Source: Glandiceps talaboti (taxonomy: Eukaryota; Hemichordata; Enteropneusta; Spengelidae). Taken from it: 64,000 nucleotides of DNA. Under the pieces are notes generated by a model. That model was not told the origin of the DNA and did no database searches. It saw only the letters and a program-made list of their open reading frames with translations. The position numbers and the translations under genes are program-made. Numbering within the stretch: position 1 is the stretch's first letter; the number at the start of each line of letters is the position of its first letter. The stretch is from assembly GCF_964340395.1 (NCBI RefSeq), contig NC_135568.1, positions 9,408,776-9,472,775 of the forward strand, given 5' to 3'. Of the stretch, positions 48,725-59,401 are shown piece after piece.

Positions 48725-50092
48725 CAAAGGTTGATTGAAATATATAAATACATGACGACGGCGCATACACGCATGCATCGACGACTACTGATGCCACTAA
48801 AGTGATATATTCATATACAGATTGCCACCCGATCATATTTCTTCTGTCGGCCATACTTTGATGTTGTTTGTATTCTGAAGACAGGCCGTCCTGACGTAGA
48901 AGACCGGAGAACAAAACGTAAACTTAGAAAGGTAAGGTCAGGCTTGATGAACGGGTGTATGTTGTATGTTAATACATGAACAGGTAAACTAAGTGCTGAT
49001 TCGATAACTTTGCTTGTATTCGTACTATTGTTCAAATATTTGTCTAATATGAAAGAACGTAATGTTCACTCGTCGATTACAATTATGTTTATTGTATATA
49101 AAACACGCCTTTATAAATATTGAATAACTACATCATGAATTTGAAAATTAACTAGTGGTCGATTGTGTCTGTGGGTATGAGTTTATTTGTGAAATGCAAC
49201 AGTTAGCGTTTTGGAGTAAAGTGTGACACGCTCAACAGACGCCACCATCAACACTATCATGTGCACTTTTACCATGTTCTGAACCAAATGTCCGAACATG
49301 CCCATGATACCTTGGTGCACACAAAACGGTATGAAATTGTGGTGTAAATAACTTCTTTGTTTCGCGCTTGTGTCTGAGTATTTATCAAAACAATAAATCT
49401 CCATTACCGACTATACACCAGTATATCTAGGTGTGTTTTTTCATGGACTAGTCTATGCACATACCAGTATTCCTATGCAACACATACATGTTTTCGTGGC
49501 TTTTCTATTTACACAGACGAGATAAAAGCCATGAACCTCGTGTTATATTAGTCTTCATCAGAATACACCTAGGGCTGACTTCGACCCTTACAGTACACTT
49601 AGTACATAATACTATAGACTCTGACATACACTTCCACGCCACGGTGATATTTCAAACGTTTTGCATCTGGTAAATCATCTATTAGATTTACATCCGGGGC
49701 TCTGATAAAATAAAGTCAAATCAAATCAAATAATACATTATCTGTTTGTTTAATACACGGTGCAGTGCCAAACAAAACAATAGACCTGGAGCAAAGGTCA
49801 TTTTATTTCTAAAGTGCATTTTCTGTGACGCAAATTCAGATGGTACTCCCACCTCCCCTCCTTCACACACATCAGTAACGTTTACCATTCTACTTATATC
49901 TCCCTTCTCTTCACAGTTGCTGCTTGCCTTGTAATACCTAATATAGGGCAATTTATTTAGTTTCTAAACAATACTTTTAGGAAACTCACCGAAAAAGAAA
50001 AAACAAACTACATTAAATAGATCTTTAAAAATTAAGAACAAAAACTGACATTACAGAGGTCAAGTATTGCACATTAATGTACACATGCAGCT

Positions 50093-53000
50093 ATGGCTAA
50101 GTCACAGCGTCTCATTGGTGATGTTAACGCACGAACAGTAGATCTCAGCAACAAACGTCTAACTGAACTACCTCGTGAAGTCTGTGGACTTCATAATCTT
50201 ACAATGCTAGACCTAGCTAATAATAAACTAGTTAGTCTTCCTGAGTCATTGTCCAGGCTTCGGTTCCTCGACACCCTAGATTTAAATCATAATGAATTCG
50301 ATGCTATCCCAAGAGCAATTTACAACTTGGAAAAGTTAAAGCATATAAATATTGGGCACAATTCACTGTTAAGCGTTCCAGAAGAAATAGCAAACCTCAC
50401 TTTCTTAGAAACATTGGTGTTGAATAATAACTGGATTTCCAACATTCCTGAGGCGGCCAAAGGTCTGATTAAGCTACATAAGTTAGACATCAGTGGTAAC
50501 GACATTGTTAGAATAGATGATACCATAACCAGTTTAGGAAGCCTGTGTGAATTATACTTGAATAACAACAACATAGAGAAGATACCTACACGGTTAGCAA
50601 ACCTTAAACATCTCAGAATTCTAAACGTTAGTGAGAATAAGATCAGCAGTATTCCCAAATTCCTAAAGCAGATGAAGTCACTCTCAGAGATCTGTTTAAA
50701 TGGTAATAAACTGACCGTGCTTCCACAAGATATTGTACAAATGAAAAACCTCAAAGTACTAAAAGTGACCAACAACGAACTAAAGCGTCTCCCCGAAAAC
50801 ATTGGTGAGCTGGCATCGTTGACAGAATTGCATGTCGGTGGCAACAACATAAAAGATGTCCCCGAGAGCTTGTCAATGCTGACTAATTTACAGGTATTTA
50901 CAGCGAGTGACAACAGAATAAAGGACTTACCGCCCGAGTTTGGAAACTTGGGTAACGTAAAGAAGTTGGAGTTATCAAATAATCGACTTCAGAGCTTACC
51001 AGAATCGTTCGGAAGTTTGGCCAACTGTAATGAGCTAAACCTAAACGAGAACAAGTTCAAAGAATTCCCCAAAGAGTTAACCCTCATCACTGAATTAAGA
51101 GTCCTTAACTTAGATAACAATAAACTGAAGGTGGTCCCTGCTGAAATAGTTAAGCTAGATAATCTGAGGGAATTAAGCATAAGAAATAACAAGTTAGGGA
51201 ATAAGTCATTAGTAAGGATAATAGCGATGACGAACCTCCGTAAACTATACCTGTCCAGTAATAGACTATCCCAGATACCAAGTTCAATGGATGTGGAACT
51301 ACCAAGGCTGAAGGAATTTGACGTTGATGACAATCCTCTACCGGAGCCTTTGCTGGCTGCTTGTAAAGCAGGTCTGCCGTTCCTACGGCTCTACTTTCTT
51401 CAAAATGTCGGTAAGAAGTCAAATAAAATCATAGCTTTTTTAAGGTTTGATGGAAATGCACCTACAATGTTTATATAATATACGTTTCCTAGATGTGAAA
51501 TATTTTTTTCAAAATGCTTTTGAAAGTGGAAGTAGGTTTCATCAACAAGCAATGAGGCAATTGGTAACTAGTAAAGGGTTAAAAGTTGAGTTTGGCAGAC
51601 TAGTATAGGGTTAATTGTATAAATTTTCTATTATATAGAATCAGGAACCCCTCTTTCATAAAGCCACGGAAAAGATGTCTTATATTTTCAATCAACGTAT
51701 TGCATCCTTTCTAGGCTTAGGCCTCTATCATCTTCTATGTAACACACAGTAGGATGAGAATACACTGCAGCTTATTGCTATCACTCATATCATTATGTGA
51801 TTGGGGAAGGTCATTGAAAACAAGAAGCTATTTTTTCAAATACTGGACAAATCTGTTTGTTTGTTTTTCTAATATCAAAATATAAGGTGAGCTAACATTT
51901 GATCTTCATATACCTTCACCTACAGACATGTCAGACAGTGAGGACGACTTTGATGATATACTTGAAGATTCCTGTGACATCACTCTTACTCCAAGTAATG
52001 AGGTAAACCCGAATTACATCAAACTACACCGTTTTCTGTTATTTTTACAGAGATTTTTCTCCTGAAATATCAACCTGGGTATTTCTGATAGCAAATTCGA
52101 TAATACAGTCGGTGTTGCCAGTGGCCGAGTGGTTACTTCGTATGCCTTTAAGCTCTGTAGTCTTAATTCCAACCTGCCCAACGTTAACGCTGACTAGGTT
52201 TAATTACAAATTAACCAGTATACAAAACGGGCGATGCTGAGTGAGACCTAGTCCAGCTGCTAGACCTCGGGTGTTCTTCCAATATAATACAACACACGAC
52301 CATAATATCCAAGGCTGTTATCTACAACAAATTATGATCACCAAATATTTTTTTTTAAATATTATACTTCTGAAATAATGTTGCTATTAATTATCTTTAG
52401 CAGATAATACATATTTTACTACGTTTTTTCCTCATTTTGAGACGTGCGTTTATTTGAACATATCACTTTAGGAAATTAAATCTTACAACCTGCCTTCCGG
52501 GTTCACCCTAAATGTGCCAGTGGGAGCCTTGAAGAAGCAAAAGAAGTTATCCGTGACCAGTGGAGATGAGGCGATTTCAAGACCTACATTACAAAACTTT
52601 GAGTTTTATCAATCTGAAGTCGTCAAGTTTTCTTCTCGACGATCGTTGTCATTCGGCAAACCAATCACTCTGGTTAGGAAGTCTCTCTTAGGTGACACTG
52701 AGAGGACCATGGTTATTATGAAGTGTGATGATGGAGTGACGTGGGAGGAGTTGACAACTGTTCAAGTAGGTTCAATTCTTTTGTTATAACTTCATATCAT
52801 ACTTTATAGAACAATTGCTTCATTAGAAAAGTTGACGTGCTCGATAAAGATCTTCCCAGTTTATCGTCTGGTTTGACAGAATTCTTAAGTTTTTAATTAA
52901 ACACCCCTACGCTTTATTTTCAGGCACAACAACATTCTTACTAACATATTGCATTGGTACACTTTGATAATCCACATCCCGAAAAGATTAAAATGTTACA

Positions 53001-56000
53001 ATTGTACTTAATAGTTTATCGCACCTGATGACTAGAAAATGTAACAATGGTAGTAAGATTTTTGAACCATAACATAAATGTAGCAATGTTAGTATTAAGT
53101 TTTTTCTCGAGGCAGACGACATCCTAGGTTCAGGGTATCCATTGTAGGCCAAACGTTTGTAGTGTTAGAACTCGTGGTTCGGGCGTGATTCAAAACGGTC
53201 GTTTCTCTGAAAGTTATTGCCGTTTTGCCTCAAACATGAACTATATTGGCACAGTTCTGGTGAAACCATCTAGTTGCCATTTCTGTTAGTATTTATACGA
53301 AGGGAAGGCTGTTCAAATTACTAGTGTGTTCAGGAAAGCCTAACATGGTCGCATCATACATCATATACACACATTCCTACATCACAACAACAGCGAAGAA
53401 AATGAATGACTGTAAACATTGAGCAACATAGTTTTTCTAAAAGGTAAACCTTCTTTAAATTCTTTTCTTCAGAAAGGAGACGACATAATGACACAAGTAC
53501 GAACATTATCTACGTTCATAGCCATTTCAAGACCGAATAGAGATAGCTTCTCCATTACTCAAGATGGCGGTACATACTTCTCACAAACCGAATCAAACGT
53601 CGCCATTGACGTCCCCCCTGGAGTAATTGGTGACGACACAACTCTTTCTTTGGAGGTATAAAGCTTATCTGAAAGTAATATTGTTTATTAAACTGTGTCA
53701 AAACCTTGTTCTAATGTTATAAGTATAAATACACCCTGGAAACGTCTCTTGTATGTCAAAATAAGTACTTGTATGTATCTACAACCAAAGGAAAGTGCTA
53801 GGTAATTATATATATATATATATAATTAACGATAGATAGACATGTTGACCTCTTTGATTGTAAGTGATTTTATAGAACGAAGTCTAAATGCCATCAATGA
53901 CAAAGATGTATATATTCTACAGGTAAACCCAGCGGTCGGTCACCTGCTGAGTAGCGCGTGCAAAAGCCACGTGCACAAAATATATGGCGTTGTACATTGA
54001 GAAGCAATGTGCATCTTGGAACCGGCAACATGTTTTCTCTTAATTTCATTTCCAGGTTCATTCCACGAATCCCGATTTTCTGGAAGACGTATTCGAAAAC
54101 AAAGCAGAGCTGGACACGGTGTCTTTTTCTCCCATTGTGTATGTCAACAGAGGGAGCAAAACTCATCCAACATTTGATGAACCAATTGCCATTGATATAA
54201 CATTGCCACCAAATTTGTCAAAGTCCGTAGATGATACAGAATTACGAGTAGTTAGAGATGGGAGTGATGATGGTGGGTGGCAAGATGTAACTGATGAAGT
54301 TTCATTCACTGTAGAAAAAGATGCTGTAAGACTGTTGCGGAATACCTTCTCCGGGTAGGTGTTATAATGACTTTGATTTGATTAAGGTTATCATTTCATA
54401 TATGTATGATATCACGAAAAAGCCAGTGAGCACGTTCAAAATAAATATGGGATTTATACCTTAGTTACTCTACGTCACGACATTGCGCGTCTATGCCAAT
54501 TGATCCGCTGAACTCGTAAATATGTGGCAAACCGTTAAAAATTACCACTTTTCTTATAGAGTTTTCATACCATATGCTTGCATAGGTGTAATAATATAAT
54601 TTCCCTAAAGCTTTTCTTCATCATTCAGCCGGGAGAGATTTATGACCCAAGGGTTTTGTCCCAACTCGCTTCCGACTTGTAGTGACAAGACCCCATAGGT
54701 GACTCGTGTTGTCCATGTAGGGTGAACACAGAAACATATGTAATGATATCTATATCATACCCATGTTAACCAATAGCAATCTCAAGCATTTGAACCATTT
54801 CGGGTTCCTTGCAACAAAAATGCTCAAGGTCCCACTTGCGCACAAGTCAGAATGGAATCAGCAATAAAACATTGTATAACTCACAGGGGAATATCAACTC
54901 GTACTCCTGAAAGGTCCCTATATAGCAACTGGACTACGTTACTTAGTATAGACACAGACAAGTGTAATCACAATGTGCAATCCCCCAAAGTCTCTACCAA
55001 TAACGAGATATTGTATTATGTAAGCTATGAATATATTAAAGAAGTGCAAATTCCTGAAAACAGGCAAGAACACTTTCAGAAATGATTTGCTTTTCAGTTC
55101 TTGTTTCAGCGATGACAATCAAATATACAGCAGGCTAGCACCTACTTAGTTGGTCACTGTATTTAAAGTGTGTGTTTTTTCCATAGATATTCGGTGGTTC
55201 GAATAAAAAGTGCAAATAAAAAGAAGGCGAGTGGTTACTGCAAAGCTATTACAAGCTACAAGGCGAAGGGACTCTGTAAAGTGAAAATACTTCTACTTCA
55301 ACACAAGGATGACAAGAAGAAGCTACTTCTTGACCTTGTAGAGTTGAAAGGTCAGAGGTTAGATTATCTTCACAAAAGGATGAACACTCTCAGAAAGAAA
55401 GGATACCGCAGTTATTATGAGTCCGATTTGCCGTACAGTGAAGATATACAATTGAAGAGTGGTGACGTCATCTGCAACATGGTGACTGGTGACTTTGTTT
55501 TGAAGACAAGAAAAAACAAAAAGACATACCACCAGAATCAAGAAAACCATTGGTTTGCATACGTTGACGTAGATGATGAATGCGCATTAACTAGGAGCAA
55601 GACAATGGTTGGATTTATGCTATTCTACAGGGAGGATGGTACCCAGGCTACGAAATCACCAATAGACACAGACGAGGAGCCGCTTGCTGAGCTGCAGTTC
55701 GTAGTACCGAGGGTAACTATATATATATATAGCAATAACGCTTCGTGAGATGCGTTTCATATAGTTAATGCATTTGTGTCTTCATCTAATTGACTTTTTT
55801 TAATCAAACGCATCTTTTGTATTCAAAATATCAATTATTATTATATATAGTAAAAAACACATTCATTTCATCATAATGTAGCACTTAGCATTACAAGCTA
55901 TTAACAGTGGTCTCTTATTTTTCAGCCAAAACAAAAGCATAGACCTAAGACACCACCACCACCGCCACCAATCGTTGATAGAGGTACATTTCTTTATTCC

Positions 56001-57723
56001 TTTATTAACAGAAATATATTATAATCTTTATACATTTTTTATATTCCAGTGACTCCTAGCATTAACTGGTATCATTTTATGCAACAGTATACTTGATAAG
56101 GCACAGTGCTGTCCAGTGCAGTGCACTACGGTACACCATGATCACTGCACAACACAGCACAGCACAGCGCAGTACAATACAATACGGTACAGTATAGTAC
56201 AGTGTAATACAGAACTGTCACAGTACAGTACAGTACAGTGCGGTACTGTACTATACTATACTGTACTGTACTGTACTGTACTGTAAATGACATTGTCAGG
56301 GAGTTCCTAGTCGGTACAGTACAGTTAGATCTAGAACATGACGAAAAACACACTTCTTGCATAACATTCATACTATTCACAAACTGTCTGGCGAGGTTAC
56401 TAGTAGTCATTTATTCTTCCCACAGCTGTTATATGTTATGCAGCCACTTTTTCCCAAAGCAGAAAGGTTATGGAAATGCATACAGTTGCTATACAACAGC
56501 ACAAGGGGAATTATGACATCTACTCTCTGCTATTTACTAGTGTCCGAATAAGGCCTGGCAATAAATGATTTATAACACATCACATTCTCAGGCACATGTT
56601 GTTTTTTCATAGTCGAAACAAACAGGATTTCAGTATTACATGAATAGTGCCCTAGGGAAAAATAGAATGCGAATGGTGACATTCTGTACAATACTGTAAA
56701 AATATTCTCATTTACCATTCTGATGAAAAATCTTTCTTTTCGTCTCAATGTTTCCTTGCAGAACGGCGGAAATCTTTCCAGTTTTTGGCCAGCAAGATTA
56801 TGTCGCATGAATGGAAAACAGTCGCAAGAAGTCTCGGACTGGACGAAAACGAGATTGATACAATAGAGTTCGCTTACCCACGTGACAAACATGAACAAAT
56901 CTATAAGATGTTATGTCGTTGGGAAATGAAAGACACCAAGGATGCCTCTGTACAGAAACTAGTAACAGAACTCGAGAAGGTCGATATGCCATGGTTGGCT
57001 GCAGATTTAAAGACTCGATATCCTGAATATGTTAAAGGTATGTTATAAAAGACCTGGGGGAGATGGCCGGCCATCATTAATCATTGATATTAGCTCCGGT
57101 AGAGGACTGCTAATCCTGTACATGTCAAATACCGAGTCAACATTTTGACAGCTAAATGGTATAAGGTATGTTTAAAAGAGACCTGGGGGAAATGGCCGGC
57201 CACCATTAGTCATTGATATTAGCTCCGGTAGAGGACTGCTAATCCTGTACATGTCAAACACCGAGTCAACATTTTGACAGCTAAAGGGTATAAGGTATGT
57301 TAAAAGAGACCTGGTGGAAATGGCCGGCCATCATTAGTCATTGTAATTCTTTTCAAAGATTCAAGTTTTAACCACCAAACACACGGTGCCAAATTCCTTT
57401 TTTGTTCCAAAATCATAACTAGCAAACCCCTTTTAAACATTTCTTGTTAGAGCATGACACATTTCAAGAAGCGACAAATGATAGAAATATGTCGATTTAT
57501 TAATTCGTTTGTTTGGTGTGCCTCCAATCATAGACGGTTCTCCACTGTCTGTCCTCTAATAGACTCTTACCTAGAGCGATTGTTTTTCACTACAACACTA
57601 ATCAAACTGATGTGGGTCCGTGTGTAGTTGTAATAACAATTTCTATGTATTAACTACATGCTGTTTCCACCTTTATCCACCTCAGGTGAAGACACTTCGT
57701 CTAAGAAGAAAGTACGTAAATGA
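50093..57723 (+). CDS. PIDD1: PIDD1-like LRR-ZU5-ZU5-UPA-death domain protein
   Basis: Nine coding exons in frame (3069 nt, 1022 aa): 50093-51410, 51926-52002, 52472-52765, 53473-53655, 54056-54354, 55187-55712, 55926-55983, 56762-57037, 57686-57723. Exon 1 encodes 17-18 leucine-rich repeats of the LPxx type (human PIDD1 has about seven) with a C-terminal cap. An acidic linker (SDSEDDFDDILEDS) and two ZU5 modules follow (LPSGFTLNVPVGAL; VAIDVPPGV), then UPA, a linker with six prolines and a death domain (HEWKTVARSLGLDENEID). The HFS self-cleavage tripeptides of PIDD1 appear as TLS (RTLSTFIAISRP) and TFS (RNTFSGYS), so processing may be lost. Human PIDD1 scaffolds caspase-2 (PIDDosome) and RIP1/NEMO signalling. 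ATG 50093 directly precedes the first LRR. The main doubt is orthology to PIDD1 versus a lineage-specific relative. Confidence 0.88.
52106..52300 (+). mobile_element. tRNA-derived SINE candidate
   Basis: Starts GTCGGTGTTGCCAGTGGCC, with an A-box-like TGGCCGAGTGGTTA, a degraded B-box (TCTTAATTCC) and an unrelated body. It lies in intron 2 of the PIDD1-like gene. Confidence 0.45.
52921..53130. repeat. Relative of the repeat cluster at 14470-14810
   Basis: Repeats of AAATGTAACAATGGTAGTAA and TTCTTACTAACATATTGCA, and the shared segment GGCAGACGACATC / GAGCCAGACGACTTT, link it to the earlier cluster. In intron 3 of the PIDD1-like gene. Confidence 0.4.
56110..56285. repeat. (ACAGT)n / (ACTGT)n inverted pentanucleotide hairpin
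   Basis: ACAGT-type units (56110-56235) turn into their inverse TACTGTACTG (56240-56285), forming a strong foldback in intron 7 of the PIDD1-like gene. Open frames here are repeat artefacts. Confidence 0.8.
57038..57350. repeat. Tandem repeat, 128-129-bp unit, starting at a 5' splice site
   Basis: The donor GTATGTT after the death-domain exon (57038) recurs within identical context at 57166 and 57295. Each is followed by AAAAG(A)GACCTGG and then ATGGCCGGCCA. The first two units are nearly identical; the third is cut short after about 55 bp. Confidence 0.9.
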
Positions 57724-59401
57724 AAACCGAACTATTTGAAAAGAAACCTGCCGTGTCGAATTGCTCTGGCGTTGCCTTTACACATTAAACCACCTCTGAA
57801 TAGACGTGAATGACAACAACTTCATGCCCAGATGACACGTTTACTGTTATTTTTTAATTTTTCAAGAGTTCGTTCGTCATCTATATTTAACCTCATACCA
57901 CTGTAACTTTTACCGGTCTGAGATATAACAGTAAAGCCCAACCATGTACCAAATTCATATGTGTAGTACAACAGTGATTTAAAACAGAACTTTACAAATT
58001 CCTAATGCAATGTTGTTTTGGCGCCGTATATTTTAAATGAAGCATATGATTTACAATGTAAGTTGTTATCGGGAATGAAATATACACTGAGCTTGAGTCA
58101 AATTTAGGATCCTGACTACAATCTCCATAACCAATCAAGTTATGTCAAATTAGATCATCTCAAGTTCAAACAATCTTTACTACCAATCCTTTCTCTTCAT
58201 AATTGACCAATCATATGATGGTCAATACCAAATTCGCGCCAATATGTATGGAATGTAGTAAAACCTATATAACCCTTATTTCTGTGTGATCTGTAGGAGT
58301 TTTGTTAGATGTCAATAAAGTACGAGTAGCTGTTCTTATAGTACTTGGTTGTGTGTGGACATCATTCCTTTCCAGAACCTGTTTCTAAACAATCGACTTT
58401 TCCCACAGTTGTAGTACATGTGTAGGAATGTTCACGACTGTATTCACTAGCCAGCTTTTTAGAAGGCGAAATGTTTCTTATTAATATTATGCATATTAGG
58501 GGTCATGGGTTATCGAATACATTAACATCATGTATGCATTCATTAAAGAACCCAGTATGTAAACTGAATGGAACATTTGGCCAGGGTCGGATTTTTGATA
58601 GACTCTCGGGCAAGCCATCGACTACGTCACTGGATATATGTGACCTGTGGTCGCTTTTAAAGTGAAAAGAATTGCCCGATGGTTAGAAGACTACGGAAAT
58701 GTTAATAACAAATCTGTCAAGATTACGAACGAATGTGTAATAAACTAAAACCTGTTTTTATGTGAATCGTTGTCGTATTGTGTTGTTATATTTATTGATG
58801 TGCGAGTAAGATTAGCACAAAATGACATCTTAATTATAACCAAATTTACCCGTGATAATTTTTAGGAAAAGAAGAAATGTCTACGAATATTATGGGATGA
58901 GAAAGTATGTCACTTCAATTTTAAAATATCACTTTCCAGATAGTGGCGTTAGTTTATGACAGGTCAATGTAGACGAGGTTTTGAGGCCCCTCCCCACAAA
59001 CATCATTCATTTAATTGTTAACATAATAGTTGTGAGTGTGACGTATTTACGGATTCCGAATTACAATTTCGGGTTTGTATTGTCCATATAGCCAGATATT
59101 TTTGTCCGCAAAAAGTGTTACATTGTACTCGAGAAAGATATATTGATGAGTTGTGTATTTGTGATAACACATTCTGTATATAATGTTTCGATGAAGTACC
59201 ACGAAAAGACCCACAACATTGATTATGGCCCCATTTGGCGCGTCATGGAAAGTCTTATAGAATCTAAACCTGCAATACCTCGCCTCACTGATGAATATGA
59301 ACTACGACACCAAGCATACTCGGCATTTCCATGAGTAGCCTAGACACACATACAAATATTTTCCGCACAAAAATACGCCGTAATCCATAATCACTGCAAG
59401 A
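57724..59401. other. Intergenic between the PIDD1-like and HNMT-like genes
   Basis: No gene seen apart from the 341-bp element at 58067-58407. The AATAAA at 58314-58319 lies inside that element and is the first clear polyadenylation hexamer I noticed after the PIDD1-like stop. Confidence 0.4.
58067..58407 (+). mobile_element. 341-bp transposable element, copy 1
   Basis: TATCGGG...TTCCCACA, flanked by the direct 5-bp duplication GTTGT (58062-58066, 58408-58412). Contains a TATA-like CCTATATAACC and, about 50 bp later, AATAAA, a spacing seen in LTRs. It is about 95 percent similar by eye to the reverse complement of 60871-61211 and identical in length. Either a solo-LTR-like or a non-autonomous DNA element. 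Confidence 0.8.

Larger units (their letters stand above)
45506..50092. other. Interval between the divergent MetX-like and PIDD1-like genes
   Basis: Must contain the 5' exon(s) of the MetX-like gene and the promoters of both genes, but none could be assigned. A likely 5'UTR segment of the PIDD1-like gene begins after an acceptor at about 50055 (TTACAG). A retroposon-like tail ending in TCAAA repeats lies near 49700-49733. Confidence 0.4.

Noticed and set aside
54852-55085. 77-codon open frame as an extra PIDD1-like exon
   Set aside because: It lies in an intron, has no matching splice phases, and the ZU5-UPA junction already joins in frame without it.
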